Under the pieces are notes generated by a model. It was not told the origin of the DNA. It worked only from the letters and a program-made list of their open reading frames with translations, and did no database searches. From Odontesthes bonariensis (Eukaryota > Chordata > Actinopteri > Atheriniformes > Atherinopsidae), in NCBI RefSeq assembly GCF_027942865.1, contig NC_134510.1:26281209-26345208 (forward strand): 64,000 nt of DNA, written 5' to 3'. The first letter of the stretch is position 1; every line of letters begins with the position of its first letter. A program made the translations under genes and the position numbers. Of the stretch, positions 1 through 12,649 are shown one piece after another.

Positions 1-1643
1 TGTTGACTGACCCTTCTGCAGAAGAGAATAAACACGTGGCCGGCCGGCAAAAACGACAGAGATCTATATATTTCATTTCTCATCAGAGGTATTAGGAAGC
101 AAGGAAAGATTTTTTTCCATGGCAGCGCGACAGTAAAAAAAGCGACGTAATAGTCGCGGTCCCCGTGGAGTCTGTGAGTTTTCTCACATTTTGAGTCGAT
201 GCAGCAATAGCTCATCGAGCATTCTGTGGTTGTGTAAAACACAGCGTAGCTGGACTGGGAAAATGTTACCATTTGTCTTGTTTGAGTTTAAAGATCAGTT
301 GGCGTCATAAAGTACTCCGATTGGCTTCTTAACTGTCTTCACGGTCATGTTTTTCTCTGTTCGCCGTGAATGAGAGAAAAGCTGCAAGTCCAGCCCAGAA
401 CACACGAGGGAACATTTCTGCAGCCTCGTTCCTGGTCGTTCGGCTCGAGCGCTGCGAAAAAGCGTTCAGGTGTTTTAAATAGCGGCACAGATTTCTGTGA
501 GAAGCTGATCACATGCTCCACTGAGACGAACCTCTCCTGTGCTCACTTCTCCATTCATACGACTGCCTGCCTGCAGTTTAGACTTGAGTGTTAACAGGTT
601 CCTCTCAGTGAGATCGCCAATTGCACGGTTATTAAATTATAAATGACTCAGAGTCGTTCCTCACTTTTCCTTATCGTGACTGACATTTATGGAGACATCA
701 GTGCTGAGTAATCGTCATCTGGGTGCAGAAAATGTCAGACAACAATAGATAATAATTACGTGTGGCTTGTCAGCTGCACTTTGCTTAATGATCTCCACGT
801 GCAGATTATGACTACGCGGCATTTATCTGATGATGCTCGTTTCAGTCGTCGTCACGGTTCTAACTTGCATTAACATTACGAGTGGGTTATTAATAAAGGC
901 AGCCAGCGTGTGGGCAGATTTCCGCATGCGTGCGTGTTTGAGCGTGCATCGAGAGGACGGTCGGTTGGGATGATCCGTAAGAACAACCGGGCTTTTGACT
1001 AAAGGTCACGTTTGGGGCCAGCGGTCTTCAAGGAAGCTCGGCCTGTTGGTCGAGACACCAAAGTAAAGTCAACATTTGTCTAACTGCCCGGCGAGCGTGA
1101 AGTAAATATTTGAACTGAAGCTCTTTTTGACGCACCTCACATGAAAATGCTATGGTGGCTGGTTGCTGTCATCCCTCGTGGAAAGCAGCCACTCCTTTGC
1201 TCTCGCTGTGCTTTATGACACAGTAAACAGCCAGGTGTTACATCTTGTAAATTGTCTCTGGCTTCTGGGAGTTCTGCCGTCTGTGTACTTGGATTAATGA
1301 TGATTTGATACACTTCCTCATGCTCATTTTTTCATCATATAGACAATTCAACCTTTAAACCTGTTTTTTATTAGTATGCAGTTTGCAGCCGTATCGGGCC
1401 AAATGTTTTCGGGATGTGTCATCACCACTAATTCCTCTGCAAAAGGCCTGATGTGGACACGCTGCCAAGGAATGCAAACCCTTTGACTTTTGTCAGCTGA
1501 TAAATGTTGTGTGTGTGTGTGTGTGTGTGAGAATAGGAATATTGACAATGGAGTAGTATGAACTCAGCAGAAACCTGGTTCATATTTTGAGGATAAATGA
1601 TTGGAAACGATCCCACACAGTGACTGTTTTTCTGTGTCCTCAG
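1..1643. other. 5' flank and upstream intron of zyx
   Basis: No coding exon is supported here. The first zyx coding exon is preceded by a splice acceptor at 1641-1643, so a non-coding first exon must lie upstream, in this stretch or before the window. A CpG-containing segment around 120-420 is a candidate promoter or first-exon region, but I cannot fix a transcription start. The stretch otherwise holds unique-looking AT-rich sequence and a TG microsatellite near 1508-1529. Confidence 0.4.
1508..1529. repeat. (TG)n microsatellite
   Basis: Uninterrupted TG dinucleotide run of about 11 units in the intron upstream of the first zyx coding exon. Confidence 0.9.
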
Positions 1644-1656
1644 ATAGATCCACAAA

Positions 1657-4600
1657 ATGGAGGACTCCAGCAGCAGTAAGCCAGTTATGGTGACATCGTC
1701 ACTCAACTTCAAAGTCACCACCCCATCGTTCTACAACCAGCCAAAGAAGTTTGCCTCTGTAGCACCGCCACGACCCAAAAGTCAGACCCCTCCCTCGACT
1801 CCATCACCAACACCGCTTGGCACAGCTGTTATTGGTCGAGTGGGAGACCTGCCTCCACCGCCCTCTTCAGTCTCTGATGGTATTTGCATTGTTTCAGCTA
1901 CTTTCTGAACCATTTTTTCACTTCTGTCTCTGGCTCTGTAACTACCCTTTCCCCATCCCATCCTTGGTGCTCCTTAGGCTGGAGCATGCAGAGCCTCACC
2001 GTTCAGTATGTAATAGATTACATCAGCCGTGTGGTACTGTTGTTTGACTTTTGTCGTGTCCATTTCCTTACATACCATCATCTAATTCTGTCTTTTCAGA
2101 AGAGGCAGAAAAATGGACGGTGTCTTTTATTCTGCTTTTGTAGTTTGTATTACAACCCCTGGCAAAAAAAATTGGGAAAAGGTTATGAAATCACTCCATT
2201 GTGAAATGTCTAGAAATAATACATGTCTAAACCCGTGCCAAAGATGTTGGTTGTCCTCAGTCTGCTGCGTTTAAAATTTGGAGCAAGTACAGACAAATTG
2301 GGGAAGGTTGTGAAAATGTACAAGTCGGCCAAGGAAGAAGTCGAAGCATCAGGGCAGAGAACAGGTTAACTTTCACAGTTTTCCACAGGGTTTTAATGTC
2401 GGGTAAAAGACCAGGGGACCAGGCAGTCATTACCTCTACAGGAAATGCACTCGTCTCATTCTGTCAGATGAAAGCGGTTTACTCCCAAGCAGTCCAGATC
2501 TCAGTCCCGTAAATATGAGCTTTCCATCCTGAAACGTTTGAACCTGGCTGATGAAGAATATTGTTTTTCTTAGCGGAGACTCTACTTTTTTGGGGGGGGG
2601 GGGGTATTGTGGGATAATTACAGTAGAATTATGTTTTCTTTATTTTTATACAAAATTAAAATGGTGTTGCACTTATTTCTGTGTGTGCACGAAGAAGCAC
2701 TATGAGCATTCACGTACCTTCATGTTGTTTCATATGATCCACATAGATGATGGTTACAATAGGCTGTTCAGCCACAAAAGCCGTGAAGAAGAGTTCTTGA
2801 ATGACTGCTTTCTGTGACTTTGTTAGATGCCATTGATTTACACAAAGTTTGTTTTGGTATGAAGTCCGTTCTTCACTGCAGAAAATGGAGATCAAGGCAG
2901 AATCTGATACCTTGCAGAGCTTTCCTGCAGACTTTTTAATGTTTTGGTTTTTTTCTCTGATTTGCACCGTAGGTAGGAACACTTACTAGATGCAACAGCC
3001 TGCTACACTGAGGTAGAAGCTAACAATGGCTGCGACTGTCCGCAGCTACAGTTTTAAGAGCTATGAAAAGGTTTCTGGGGTCCAAAAGTACTTTATTAGT
3101 AGACCAACACTCAGATAAAAGTCATCTTTGCAGCTTGTTTTTATATGGTTGTCCTTCTTTGATTAAAAAACATGTTAAAGAACTTTCTCACATTGAACTG
3201 GATGATCAGATGAAGTTGAGTAAAAAGGCATTTTGGGACAACTTTTAACCAATAAACCCTCCTTATTTTTTGTCAGACTTCCCACCCCCTCCTCCTCCTC
3301 CTCCACTGGATGATGATTTGCCAGCACCCCCCCCTGAATGTCAAACCACACCCCTTGCCTCAGATGCCCTTCCTCCTGCCTTCCCTGCTCCACCTCCAGT
3401 GGCGGATGACCTGCCCCTCCCAGCACCCCCCGAAGAGAGTGCCTGTCCACCCGCCTGTCCCTCTCCCCCTCCCCCACCCCCTCCCCCACCTCCACCTCCA
3501 CCTGTCCCTGCCTCCGGCACCAGTTTCCCTAGTGCTGCTGGGAACCCACAGGTGAGTCGTGATGCTTCACAGTTGCTTTGATTCTTCCTCTCGCCGCATG
3601 TTCCTGCATTTGCATAAACTCTCATAATAATTTTTGGACACTGGAGAACTCTAATGTGTGACCATACTGAGTCACTGGCGTAAATGCAGGAATGTCAGTC
3701 TGCTGAGTTTTATCCACAAATTACATTAGCACCAGTCTGGGGTAAATCGGCCAGTTTCATGCTCCTAACAAGATTATTGGTGATTTTTCTCAAAAATAGT
3801 TTTTAGACGTGGAGTAAAAGGTTCACTGTGCAGATGTTTGTTGCTGGACTGTATAAGTTCCAGCTGGTATTTGTTTAGGCTACAAAGACATCAGTGTATG
3901 GAGTTTAGATGGTAGTGAGCTTTTGGAGAGAGCAAGATTGAAAAAGTCTCATTAACATAAAGACGATAGGAGCACATCTAATGGTTAAATGAGCAAACAA
4001 CCCGATGAATAGAACATTAAGAATACATGCTGTTTGTTCTCTCTTCTACCCAGAGAGTAAAATAAATACAGTATCGATCCGTTCATCAACTTAGAATCCA
4101 GCCTGTTCATTATTATCCTTCCAGTCTTGGTTTTCCTTCACACTGACTGTTCTGCAGTTTTTGAAACAGTTTGGTGATATTTGATTCTTGATTTGGGTCC
4201 TAACATGCCGTTCGTGTATATTTACAGTTGCAACCATTTCTCCTCCTCATCCACTTTTATAATAGTTTCCCTCTTGTGTCTTTCCCTGCCAGAGGCTGAT
4301 AGAGAAGCAGACGAGCTTCGATAAGCAGATTGACTCTCTGACTGACTTGCTGTCCGAGATGGAAACCAGGGGACCTTTCAACCCTAAGGTATAAAGCACA
4401 GACAGACGGGTCATACGCTGTAACAAACATCAGGCGCCTGGGTTTAACCGGTTAAACTACGGACCTGAAGAACAGATGAGGAGGAAGACCTCAGCCGACA
4501 TTGACTCTCAGAAATCCCGCCGTAGAAAAGAAGAATGAGTCGGTGAAAAGAAAAAAGAATAAAGCAGTGAAAGAAAGGCCGGCCTGTGGAAATAGTTTGG

Positions 4601-7600
4601 AGAGATGCAGAGGCAGTTTCATAAGTAGCTGCTCATCTGTACCGGTTGAAAGCGCAATTAGAAGTGAAGTGCATACGCAGCACACCAGACTGAGAGAGAA
4701 AAGAAAAAAGTGAGGTGGCCGGTGACTCACGCTGCGAGCAAACACTTGCTGAGAGGGAGGGTGAATGCACACTGAAGCGAGTGGAGAGTGCAACGAGGCC
4801 AGAGCCGGCTGCCAGAGACCATGTGAGAGGGCCATAAATGGAGAGTGTTTTTTATCTGACTGGGAGGTACTGAATCAGAGCAGAATAACGTTGGCTCAAA
4901 ACCGCAAAAGAAATGCCAGAAAGACGAAGTACTTCTGATAAACTCAAACTGTGGAGCGCTTCCAGTGTTTACTTTAATCAAAGTACCTCATTTGATATCA
5001 TAAAACTGTCTGCTGGCAGCATTTCAGTAAGCAATGATATACACCGGATATTGACCTCTCTCTGTTGAACTCTAGTTTTAGTAAATGAAAATTTGAATTA
5101 TTGTTAATAAAAGAGTTTTTTTTTTTTTTTGCTGTCCACAGATACCAAGCCAGTATTCATCAGCACCAGCCACCAAGCCTTCAGCCCCTCCCCCAACTGC
5201 TCCGAAACCAGCACTCTCCTTCCTCCCACCTCCCGAGATGGGTGACCGCCCTCCTCCTGCACCCTGGGCAGAAGAACTCAAAGCCAGGACAAACCGACAA
5301 GCCAATCACAACTCTGGTCCAGACTCTGCCGCCCAGCCATTCACAAAGGTCCCGGCTGTGGCTCCCAAGTCCAGTTTTGGAGGGAGAATGTCGACATCAT
5401 CTTCCTCACTGGCACAAAAACTCAACCAGAACCTGAACCAGACAGCCACTCCAATCAACAATGCACCAAAACCTTCGCCTCCCACAGCCAGCAGCTCATT
5501 CCCTCCACCTCCCGCAGCCCCGCCCGCACCTCCTGCTCCACCAAATAACGTGGCTTCTGCACCAGCTCCAAATCACATAAAGAGTTCTTCCTTTGGGACT
5601 CAGGTGAATGCAAATCAAAACCCTCCTGTGGCTGTGCCGCCCCCTCAACTCAAGATGATGGCGGCATCTCCACCCTCACCCGTGAGCCAGCCAATGAAAA
5701 CCACCCCGGCGTCAACGGTACGTTCCAGCCTGTCGTTTAGCAAAGTACTTTAGAAAGGCACAAGAAGACCAAATAATGAAGTTCGGAGTTAGCGGAAGGA
5801 CGTGCACTGTGATTCAATTGTTAAATGTAAATGAGCAGGCTGTATGAAAAGTGACAAACGTTTTATTTCTCTATGTGCATTGGTGCAAGCAGCCCTCACC
5901 TCCTGGCCAGGTTCCTATTCCAGGTGGAGGCATGCCTCTTAATATGAAGGAAGTGGAGGAGCTGGAGAGAATGACCCAGGACTTCATTAAAAACATGGAC
6001 ACAAACCCGCCTCTCATCGCCTCCCCTCCGACAGGTACAGATATCCGTGTTCGGTGATTTGCACACACCAGTCTCACAGTTCACCACTCATGCAGTCATA
6101 CTCTTCCATATGCTAATTAGAAAATCATTAAACCTTTATTAAACTTCTGTTTGACACCATGATTCTCTGTGCTAATGCAGATGAGTGCTGGCTGTCATTG
6201 TTGCTAATTAAAGTCATTATTTAGCTGCAAGTTTGTGCATCTTGCATCAATGTTTTAAAACACTATCGAGTCCTTTTGAGAGCTAATGTTCTCGATGAGA
6301 TGGATGGAGGCAGAAAGTATCGCCTGTAACATTTTAATGCCTCTCGCTGGAAAAGTTAGAGACATAAAAGAAATGATTTTCCTGTCAGTTTGCTGATTTG
6401 TTGCTTTATGCAAACCATTAGGGATTTTTTTCCCTTTTTTCTTTTTTATAAATACAGTTTTTGGGGAGAAGATGTTTATCTCCAGAGGCAGTGGTTCTGT
6501 TTACTGCTTCACATACTTTTACCTTATTCAGTGTTTGTCAATGAATGCATTACCTAGAATTTAGCTCTACCAATTCTAAGAGTTTGTAATGTGTTTATTC
6601 TGTTATTATTCTCAATAATTGAGGGATGTAGTAAACACGAGCAGAGCTGGGTAAATAGCAGGATGGATAACATTGTATCTCACTCCTTTGTGTTTCCTAC
6701 TCTTTTATTTAGAGGCCTGCGGGAAGTGTGGCGTTGCTCTTTCCCGCACTCAGCCAGCTGTGAAGGCCATGGACAAACTGTTCCACTCCAACTGTTTCTG
6801 CTGCATGAGCTGCCAGCGCCCCCTGCAGGGCATGCAGTTCTACGACAGGGATGGCTCACCACAGTGTGAGGACTGTTACACGGTGAGCAGACACACGGTT
6901 CCTCTGGATTGTGTGTGAAACACAAATGCAGCAAATTGAAAACTTAAAGTCTGAAGCTGTTATTGTCTAATTTTTTTTTTTTTTTTGCTTTTTACTGACC
7001 AAACAAAGAGTTCTTTAGGGTATTCTTTGCATATTTCATCTGTGTAGAAAGTGCAAAACACACAGCAAGTTCACAGTCATTTCCAAGTGTGCTTTCAGGT
7101 TGATAATTACATTTAAATGCATCTTGCTTTCTCTTGTTCCTCAGAGTTCGTTGGCCGTGTGTTCCCGATGCGGGGAGAGGATTACAGATCGTGTGTTGAA
7201 GGCGGTGGGACAGTGTTTCCATGCCCGCTGTTTCCGCTGCAGCACCTGCTCCTGCGCACTCGAGGGGGCACCTTTTATCACCGATGACAACAACAACCCC
7301 TACTGTGTCCAGGATTACCACAGGTGGCCTCCGATAAAGATCTGAAGCTAATTGCCAAAACTATGTGTAATTTCTTTGAGATTCTTGTGATGGAATAAGG
7401 TAGCGCTATTTACTATATCAACCGGTGTAATAGGAGAAGAGAGCAAGGACAAAATGTCTGAACCAGCACCTGAAGTTGTATCCATTGTTTGAATTTACTC
7501 TTGAAACACTTCTTTACAAACTTGGTTTTCATCTCCTGCTAATAAACCGCTTACATCTTGCTCGACAGGCCCATAAGCAGCCAGTTCCATTGGGTTTCAT

Positions 7601-7979
7601 CAGAATATTATTCAGTAACCCATGGCCTCTCCACCGCTCTCTCTTGCAGGCGTTTCTCCCCTCTGTGCGTGAGCTGTAATGAGCCCATTATTCCGGCCCC
7701 GGGCAGCGAGGAAACGGTCAGAGTGGTGGCGCTCGACAAGAACTTCCATCTCAAGTGTTACCGCTGTGAGGTAAGACATGTTTAAAATGAAAAAAAAAAC
7801 ACTTTTCATGTAAAAAATAACCACACTCCAGAAATGACTGTAAATGTGTGCATTTATTGACTCTGCAGGACTGTGCTCGTCCCCTCTCCATCGAAGCGGA
7901 TGAAAACGGCTGTTATCCACTGGATGGCAAGATCCTGTGTATGAAGTGCCACACCCAGCGAGCCAAGCAGGCTGCGTAG
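1657..7979 (+). CDS. zyx: Zyxin, focal-adhesion LIM protein
   Basis: Nine coding exons join in frame: 1657-1879, 3277-3551, 4293-4388, 5142-5717, 5893-6034, 6713-6882, 7145-7323, 7650-7770 and 7869-7979, giving about 630 residues. Zyxin sits at focal adhesions and stress fibres, recruits Ena/VASP through proline-rich motifs and responds to mechanical tension. The N-terminal two thirds is proline-rich, with FPPPP-type EVH1 ligands at the start of exon 2 and again in exon 4. A leucine-rich segment in exon 3 (SLTDLLSEM) resembles the family's export-signal region. Three tandem LIM domains begin at about residues 440 (CGKC), 500 (CSRC) and 560 (CVSC), with their Cys/His zinc ligands visible. The protein ends shortly after the third LIM, as in the family. 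The start is the first ATG after the acceptor and matches the usual zyxin N-terminus style. LPP and TRIP6 are the paralogue alternatives, but the linkage to kel favours zyx. Confidence 0.93.
2152..2545 (+). mobile_element. Tc1/mariner-like transposon fragment
   Basis: The fragment lies in zyx intron 1. It opens with ACAACCCCTGGCAAAAA, the terminal motif of a teleost Tc1-like family. It then continues into sequence resembling the 5' half of that family's transposase, the helix-turn-helix region around 2245-2360. The fragment is diverged and truncated, with no open transposase frame. The family assignment is from memory of the consensus. Confidence 0.6.
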
Positions 7980-10130
7980 TGATTGGCTGATGCAGCATCG
8001 CTCAGTTTAACTATGAACCAAATCCCAAAGCACAGGATTTATCCAGATGCCAATTTGCCTTTGCAACGGGGCTTTATTCAGTATATGTGCGCAGGTGTGT
8101 GTGCGAGTGTGCATTGTTAAAAGATATGTCTGCATGCTGATATCGTGTAGTTGTGTAGTTTATCCAGTGCAGAGGTAATGTACTGCACTGAACTAAACTC
8201 CCCTCATCTATTGTTCCAGCTCTCTAAGGCTCCCATCTCCCATCATAGCTTCCTTTTGTGTAATACCGTATAGATTTTGTGTCAACTCGATGTTTACGCT
8301 AAAGATTTCCAGCATAACTTGCACAAAAAAACGGTTTAATCAAAAGAGCAATCTGATGAATATAAAGTTGCCTTTCTGTGTCTCTTGCCTAAGTATTGTT
8401 TATAGCTCCAGGAATTGGGATTTTTTTTTCCTTTTGAAGACCTTTTAACGGCTGGCCTCCTACCGTACAAGCATTCTAAACCAGGCCGCTGTTGATTGAA
8501 AGATTGGTACTATAGAGCGAGGAGCATCAGCAGCGCGATCATTGCACACATTTCACCACTTGGTTCGGCTGGTGGTTGAAAAAAATCTTTTAAAACTTTG
8601 GCAATTGTTGTGTCTGCGAGCATGGTTAAGGATGCTTTCCTTTCTACAAAGTCCTTTATATCAGCCAGTCTACTCTGATAGTCGCGCAGGGCTACAACAC
8701 AGCTGCAAAAAGATAAAAACAGTGAATGTTGCTTTTGTAATTTTTGTGATGCAAATTCAATGATTTCCAGGCATGCTTTGAATTGTGTCTCGTTACTGTC
8801 TGTATTTGATCATACTGTGTCAGGCATAATTGGAACAAAAAAAATCCTCAGTTTTACTGTTTGGAAAATAGCTGAAAGCTGATTTAATGGTGATAAGTAT
8901 TTATAGATGCATGCTTTTTGGACGCAGAAATGATGAACAAACAAGACGAGCACAGATTCCCTCCCCGGGATCTCATTTTTCTAACGTGGTTAAGTTACAC
9001 TGTCGGCAGCGCGGCTGACATCAGGACCTTTTCTGTAATCTTGCACAGTGCCATATGAAGAGAAATATTCTTCTACTGTCACTTTGACTTAAAAATCCCT
9101 GCACATGATGAATTCTGTTTAAAGACCGGCTAGAAACATATAAGTTAAGTAGTAGTTTTAATAGTATACAACTCTCACAATCTCTTGCTTTTGAATAATG
9201 TAATTCAAGTATTAACGTTACTATCTTAGAAACATGTGTACTAGTATTAAAGTAATCTGTCTCAACAGCAGGATGACAGAATCGCAGAGGCAGTTGAACT
9301 TTAGGTAGCAGATGTTAAAAAAACACAGTGACCAAATGTGTTTGTCAGATTACAGGATTCAGACCAGTGAATACAGGTAAATGGGATTTAATATTTTAGC
9401 ATTTGTGTTGGTTGTTTGAGCCCAGTCTCTTCCTTCTTGACCTGTTCTGTTGTTTCCATGAATACCACTACTCTTTCCATTATCCATCCTTTTGTACGTA
9501 CATTTGTTCATGTAGGTTACATACTATTTTATCCTTATGTTGCTGTACTGTATTTCACTGATCTAATTAAATGCTTAGATTTACTTGGTTTCATTTAAAA
9601 CTCGGCAATGTGCCTTCTCCATTATTGTACTCCGCTGTTCTGTTCTAATTGAGCCTGGTTCGCAGCCACAGAGCCACACAATCCTCCCCAGTAGGAGAAC
9701 TCTGGTTACTTGTGCTTGCACTGAGCCCGGTGCAGTGAAACCCCAGAATGAACAACTAAACATGGCAATATTGATTCAGCATTGCATGCTTGCTGTGTTA
9801 TCAGTGGTGGCATTTCCTCTTGTGTTATGTCTTCTGTTTGCACCAGTGACTCACCTTCGTGCCCGTGTCTTTGCATCACCCTGTACTATAAACACGGTGG
9901 TGCCTTTATGGTTGTATTTACCTGGCATTACCTCGTATATCATTGTATTAAATGTGGATGCCTTGTCTTTTCTGAAAACCTTTTTTATACATTTGATATG
10001 TGTATGTTTAAACATCATTTAGCCCCACCCCTCCTTTTTTCTTTCATTTTCTTTCTTTCTTTTTCTTTCTTTTTTTTTTTGTTTTTTGGCTGTATCAAAA
10101 GATCCAAATAAAGACAAATGCTAAATACTG
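7980..10130 (+). other. zyx: zyx 3' UTR (probable)
   Basis: No coding potential is evident for 2.1 kb after the zyx stop. An AATAAA signal at 10107-10112 is the best candidate polyadenylation site for a long 3' UTR. Shorter isoforms using earlier A-rich signals are possible. A pyrimidine-rich tract precedes the signal at about 10035-10085. Confidence 0.5.
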
Positions 10131-11080
10131 AAATTCTGCGTCAGTTTTCTCCCCGTACAGTAAATTAGCCTTTTCATATGTTGAGTTTTTATGCTTATTT
10201 CCAACAGGTCTGCTTCCGTGTGACGTCCACGAAATGTGTTTTCTCCCGGACTCGATGATGTGCAACCCTCAGAGACCGTGACCTCCAGGACGCTCTATCA
10301 GTTGTTAACAGCCATGTGTTGCACTGATAATGACGATAGCAGATGTGTGTATGCGCGTGTGAATCGAAGTGTAGACGCTTTCCAGGAAGAAGAGCTTATC
10401 CCTTCTTGATGCAATGTATGAGCAAAAGCAAGGTGCTGGTCTTAACTCGCCAGTCGCAGCCATCTGGCCTGAAATTTGTAACACTGCAGACAGGAAGCTT
10501 ATTGAAAATACATATTTTAGTCTTGATGGCGACTATCTCCAGGGCTCACAAACCACAAACCAGCTCCATCCATGCAAAGTAGGGACCCATGATCTTTGCT
10601 TCATCTGGATTCTAGAGAGGAGAGTAAGACGAAGCCTGCAGAGTTGTTTTTATCAGTGTCAGATGAGGAAAGAAGTGAGTGATGGAAAGAGATACAGAGC
10701 TGAGATGACAGCTGTCTGACGCAGGGACAGAAGGAGGTGGTGCACATGTGAAGTGTAAAAAAAACAAAACACAGGAGGCAACATACTTGGAAACCACAGG
10801 GCAAGAATGAGTGAAACTACAGTAGAGCTTGAGGTAAGATTACAAAAACCATATGTTTGATGTGTTGTTAGGAAGTTGTGTTACCACGGCAACACAGCTA
10901 ATGTTTATGTTTCTCAAATGTGGCATTATTGTGTGGTTTTGAGCTGACTAGGTCTGCACAAAGTGCAATAACAAAAAAGAAAAGTTCCTTTTTTTTCAGT
11001 AGTCTTGAAACATTCAGCATGACTGATTTTTCTCAGAATTGTCAAGCTACTGAATACCAGTACTAATACAGCTTCGTTAC
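10131..11080. other. Intergenic, nothing recognised
   Basis: The stretch between the zyx polyadenylation region and the first transposon remnant has short spurious ORFs only. I see no gene, RNA or clear repeat. Confidence 0.4.
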
Positions 11081-11084
11081 GGGA

Positions 11085-12290
11085 GAAGTTGGGACTTAAT
11101 GTAAAAAAGTGAATACAAACTGAATGCAGTTATTCCCACTTGTGTTTAATTGAAAATAGTTCATGAATGCCATATCAGCCACTAAAACTGTGAAACTACT
11201 GTCTGGAAAGCATTATGCTCACTCTCAATTTGACACCAGCAACATTTTTTTTAAAAAGCTGAGAGAAAGAATCCTAAATAAAGGAAGTGTTGAGTCACAC
11301 TCGAAAAGAAACACGAGTTTGATGAAGTTACAACATAACTGGTTGGAGAAAAAAAAGCTTTTGGAAGTAAAGATGGGGGCGGGGGGGTGAAACACTGTCT
11401 GTACATCAGGTAAAAGGCAGTGAATAACTACAGAGTGGTTGTGATCTACAGGCCCTTGGGCAGCACTGAATTAAAAACAGACACAAATTTGTCACGGAGA
11501 TCCCTGTATGAGCTCAGGAACACATCTGGAAACAACTGTCTGCGAACACATTTCATCACTGCATCCACAGATGCGACTGCACAAAGAAAATACGCATTTA
11601 AACACGATCCAGAAGCACCTGTTTCTCAGCGCCTGATGGAGTGGACGGGACAACCGTCCTCTGGTCCGACAGATTGAATTTTTAAATTGTTTTTGGGCTT
11701 CATGGCTGCTGTTTGCTCCAGGCGAAAGAGGAAGTGGATCATCCAGCCTGTCATCATAGTTCCTTAAAAGTCAGGAAAGGCCTTGGTTGGCTCAGCAAAT
11801 CGATGCCAAACACATTCAGCGCGTAATAAGAAATATGGCTTTGTATTAAAGTAGTCTGGATGATAAACTGGCCTGACTGTGTTGAAGACAACTGGCACAC
11901 TTGGAGATTTTTAAAAAATATGACAAATGAGGCCCGTGAACTGTTGAGAGGCTGAAGTCTTATATCTAGCTAAATAGGAAAACACAGCAAATAATCTCCT
12001 CAATTCCCAAACATTTGCACAGTACTCTTGGAAATAAGGAGGTGATGCAACACGGTGGTGAACATGCCCCGTTATAACTTTGTTATCAAGATGTTGTTGG
12101 CATCAAATTCTGAATATATTCAGAGTATATATTTTTCCAAAGAGCATTTTGCAGCATTGCAAATGTGGCCTTTGTACTATTTTCAATCAAATCTTTACAC
12201 AATTGGCCAATTATTGCATTCGATTGTTTTGAAAAATCAAATTGCTTTTGTATTTGCACAGAATTCTGCCTTTTGTGAAAATGATGTTGC
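11085..12290 (+). mobile_element. Tc1/mariner-like element, degenerate, plus orientation
   Basis: The order of recognisable parts matches a common teleost Tc1-like family. There is a long terminal inverted repeat near 11085-11240 (AGTTGGGACTTAATGTAAA, then TTTAATTGAAAATAGTTCATG). Transposase-derived sequence follows at about 11445-12060, including a degraded stretch corresponding to the WSDE-type catalytic region. The end of the coding part reads GGTGATGCAACACGGTGGTG near 12040-12060. A second terminal repeat lies at about 12090-12290. No intact reading frame remains, so the element is old. Confidence 0.7.
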
Positions 12291-12649
12291 ATTAGCGTGT
12301 GTTTATTCACGTGTCGCACACTGAGTAAAAATGTATAAATGTAATATTGTAGCTAGCCATTAGTTAACATATTGGATAACATAGTTATACTTCTTTCCCT
12401 TGGGGCATGACTGCTTTGATTGAAACTTGAAATACGTGAATAATAGACGTGCAGTTTCATGTGATTTACAGCGCTTGAATGTGTTTGACGATAATTCGAC
12501 TGTGTGTTCCAACAACTCATTGCTGCTGAAAATGATAAAAACAACACGACTAATTAGTCATGTAGATTGTGAGAAACTTATAATCTTCGTGCAGACAAGT
12601 GGAAATGACTTTAGATGTAAACGGTGGTGACTTGTTATCAGAAAGGAAC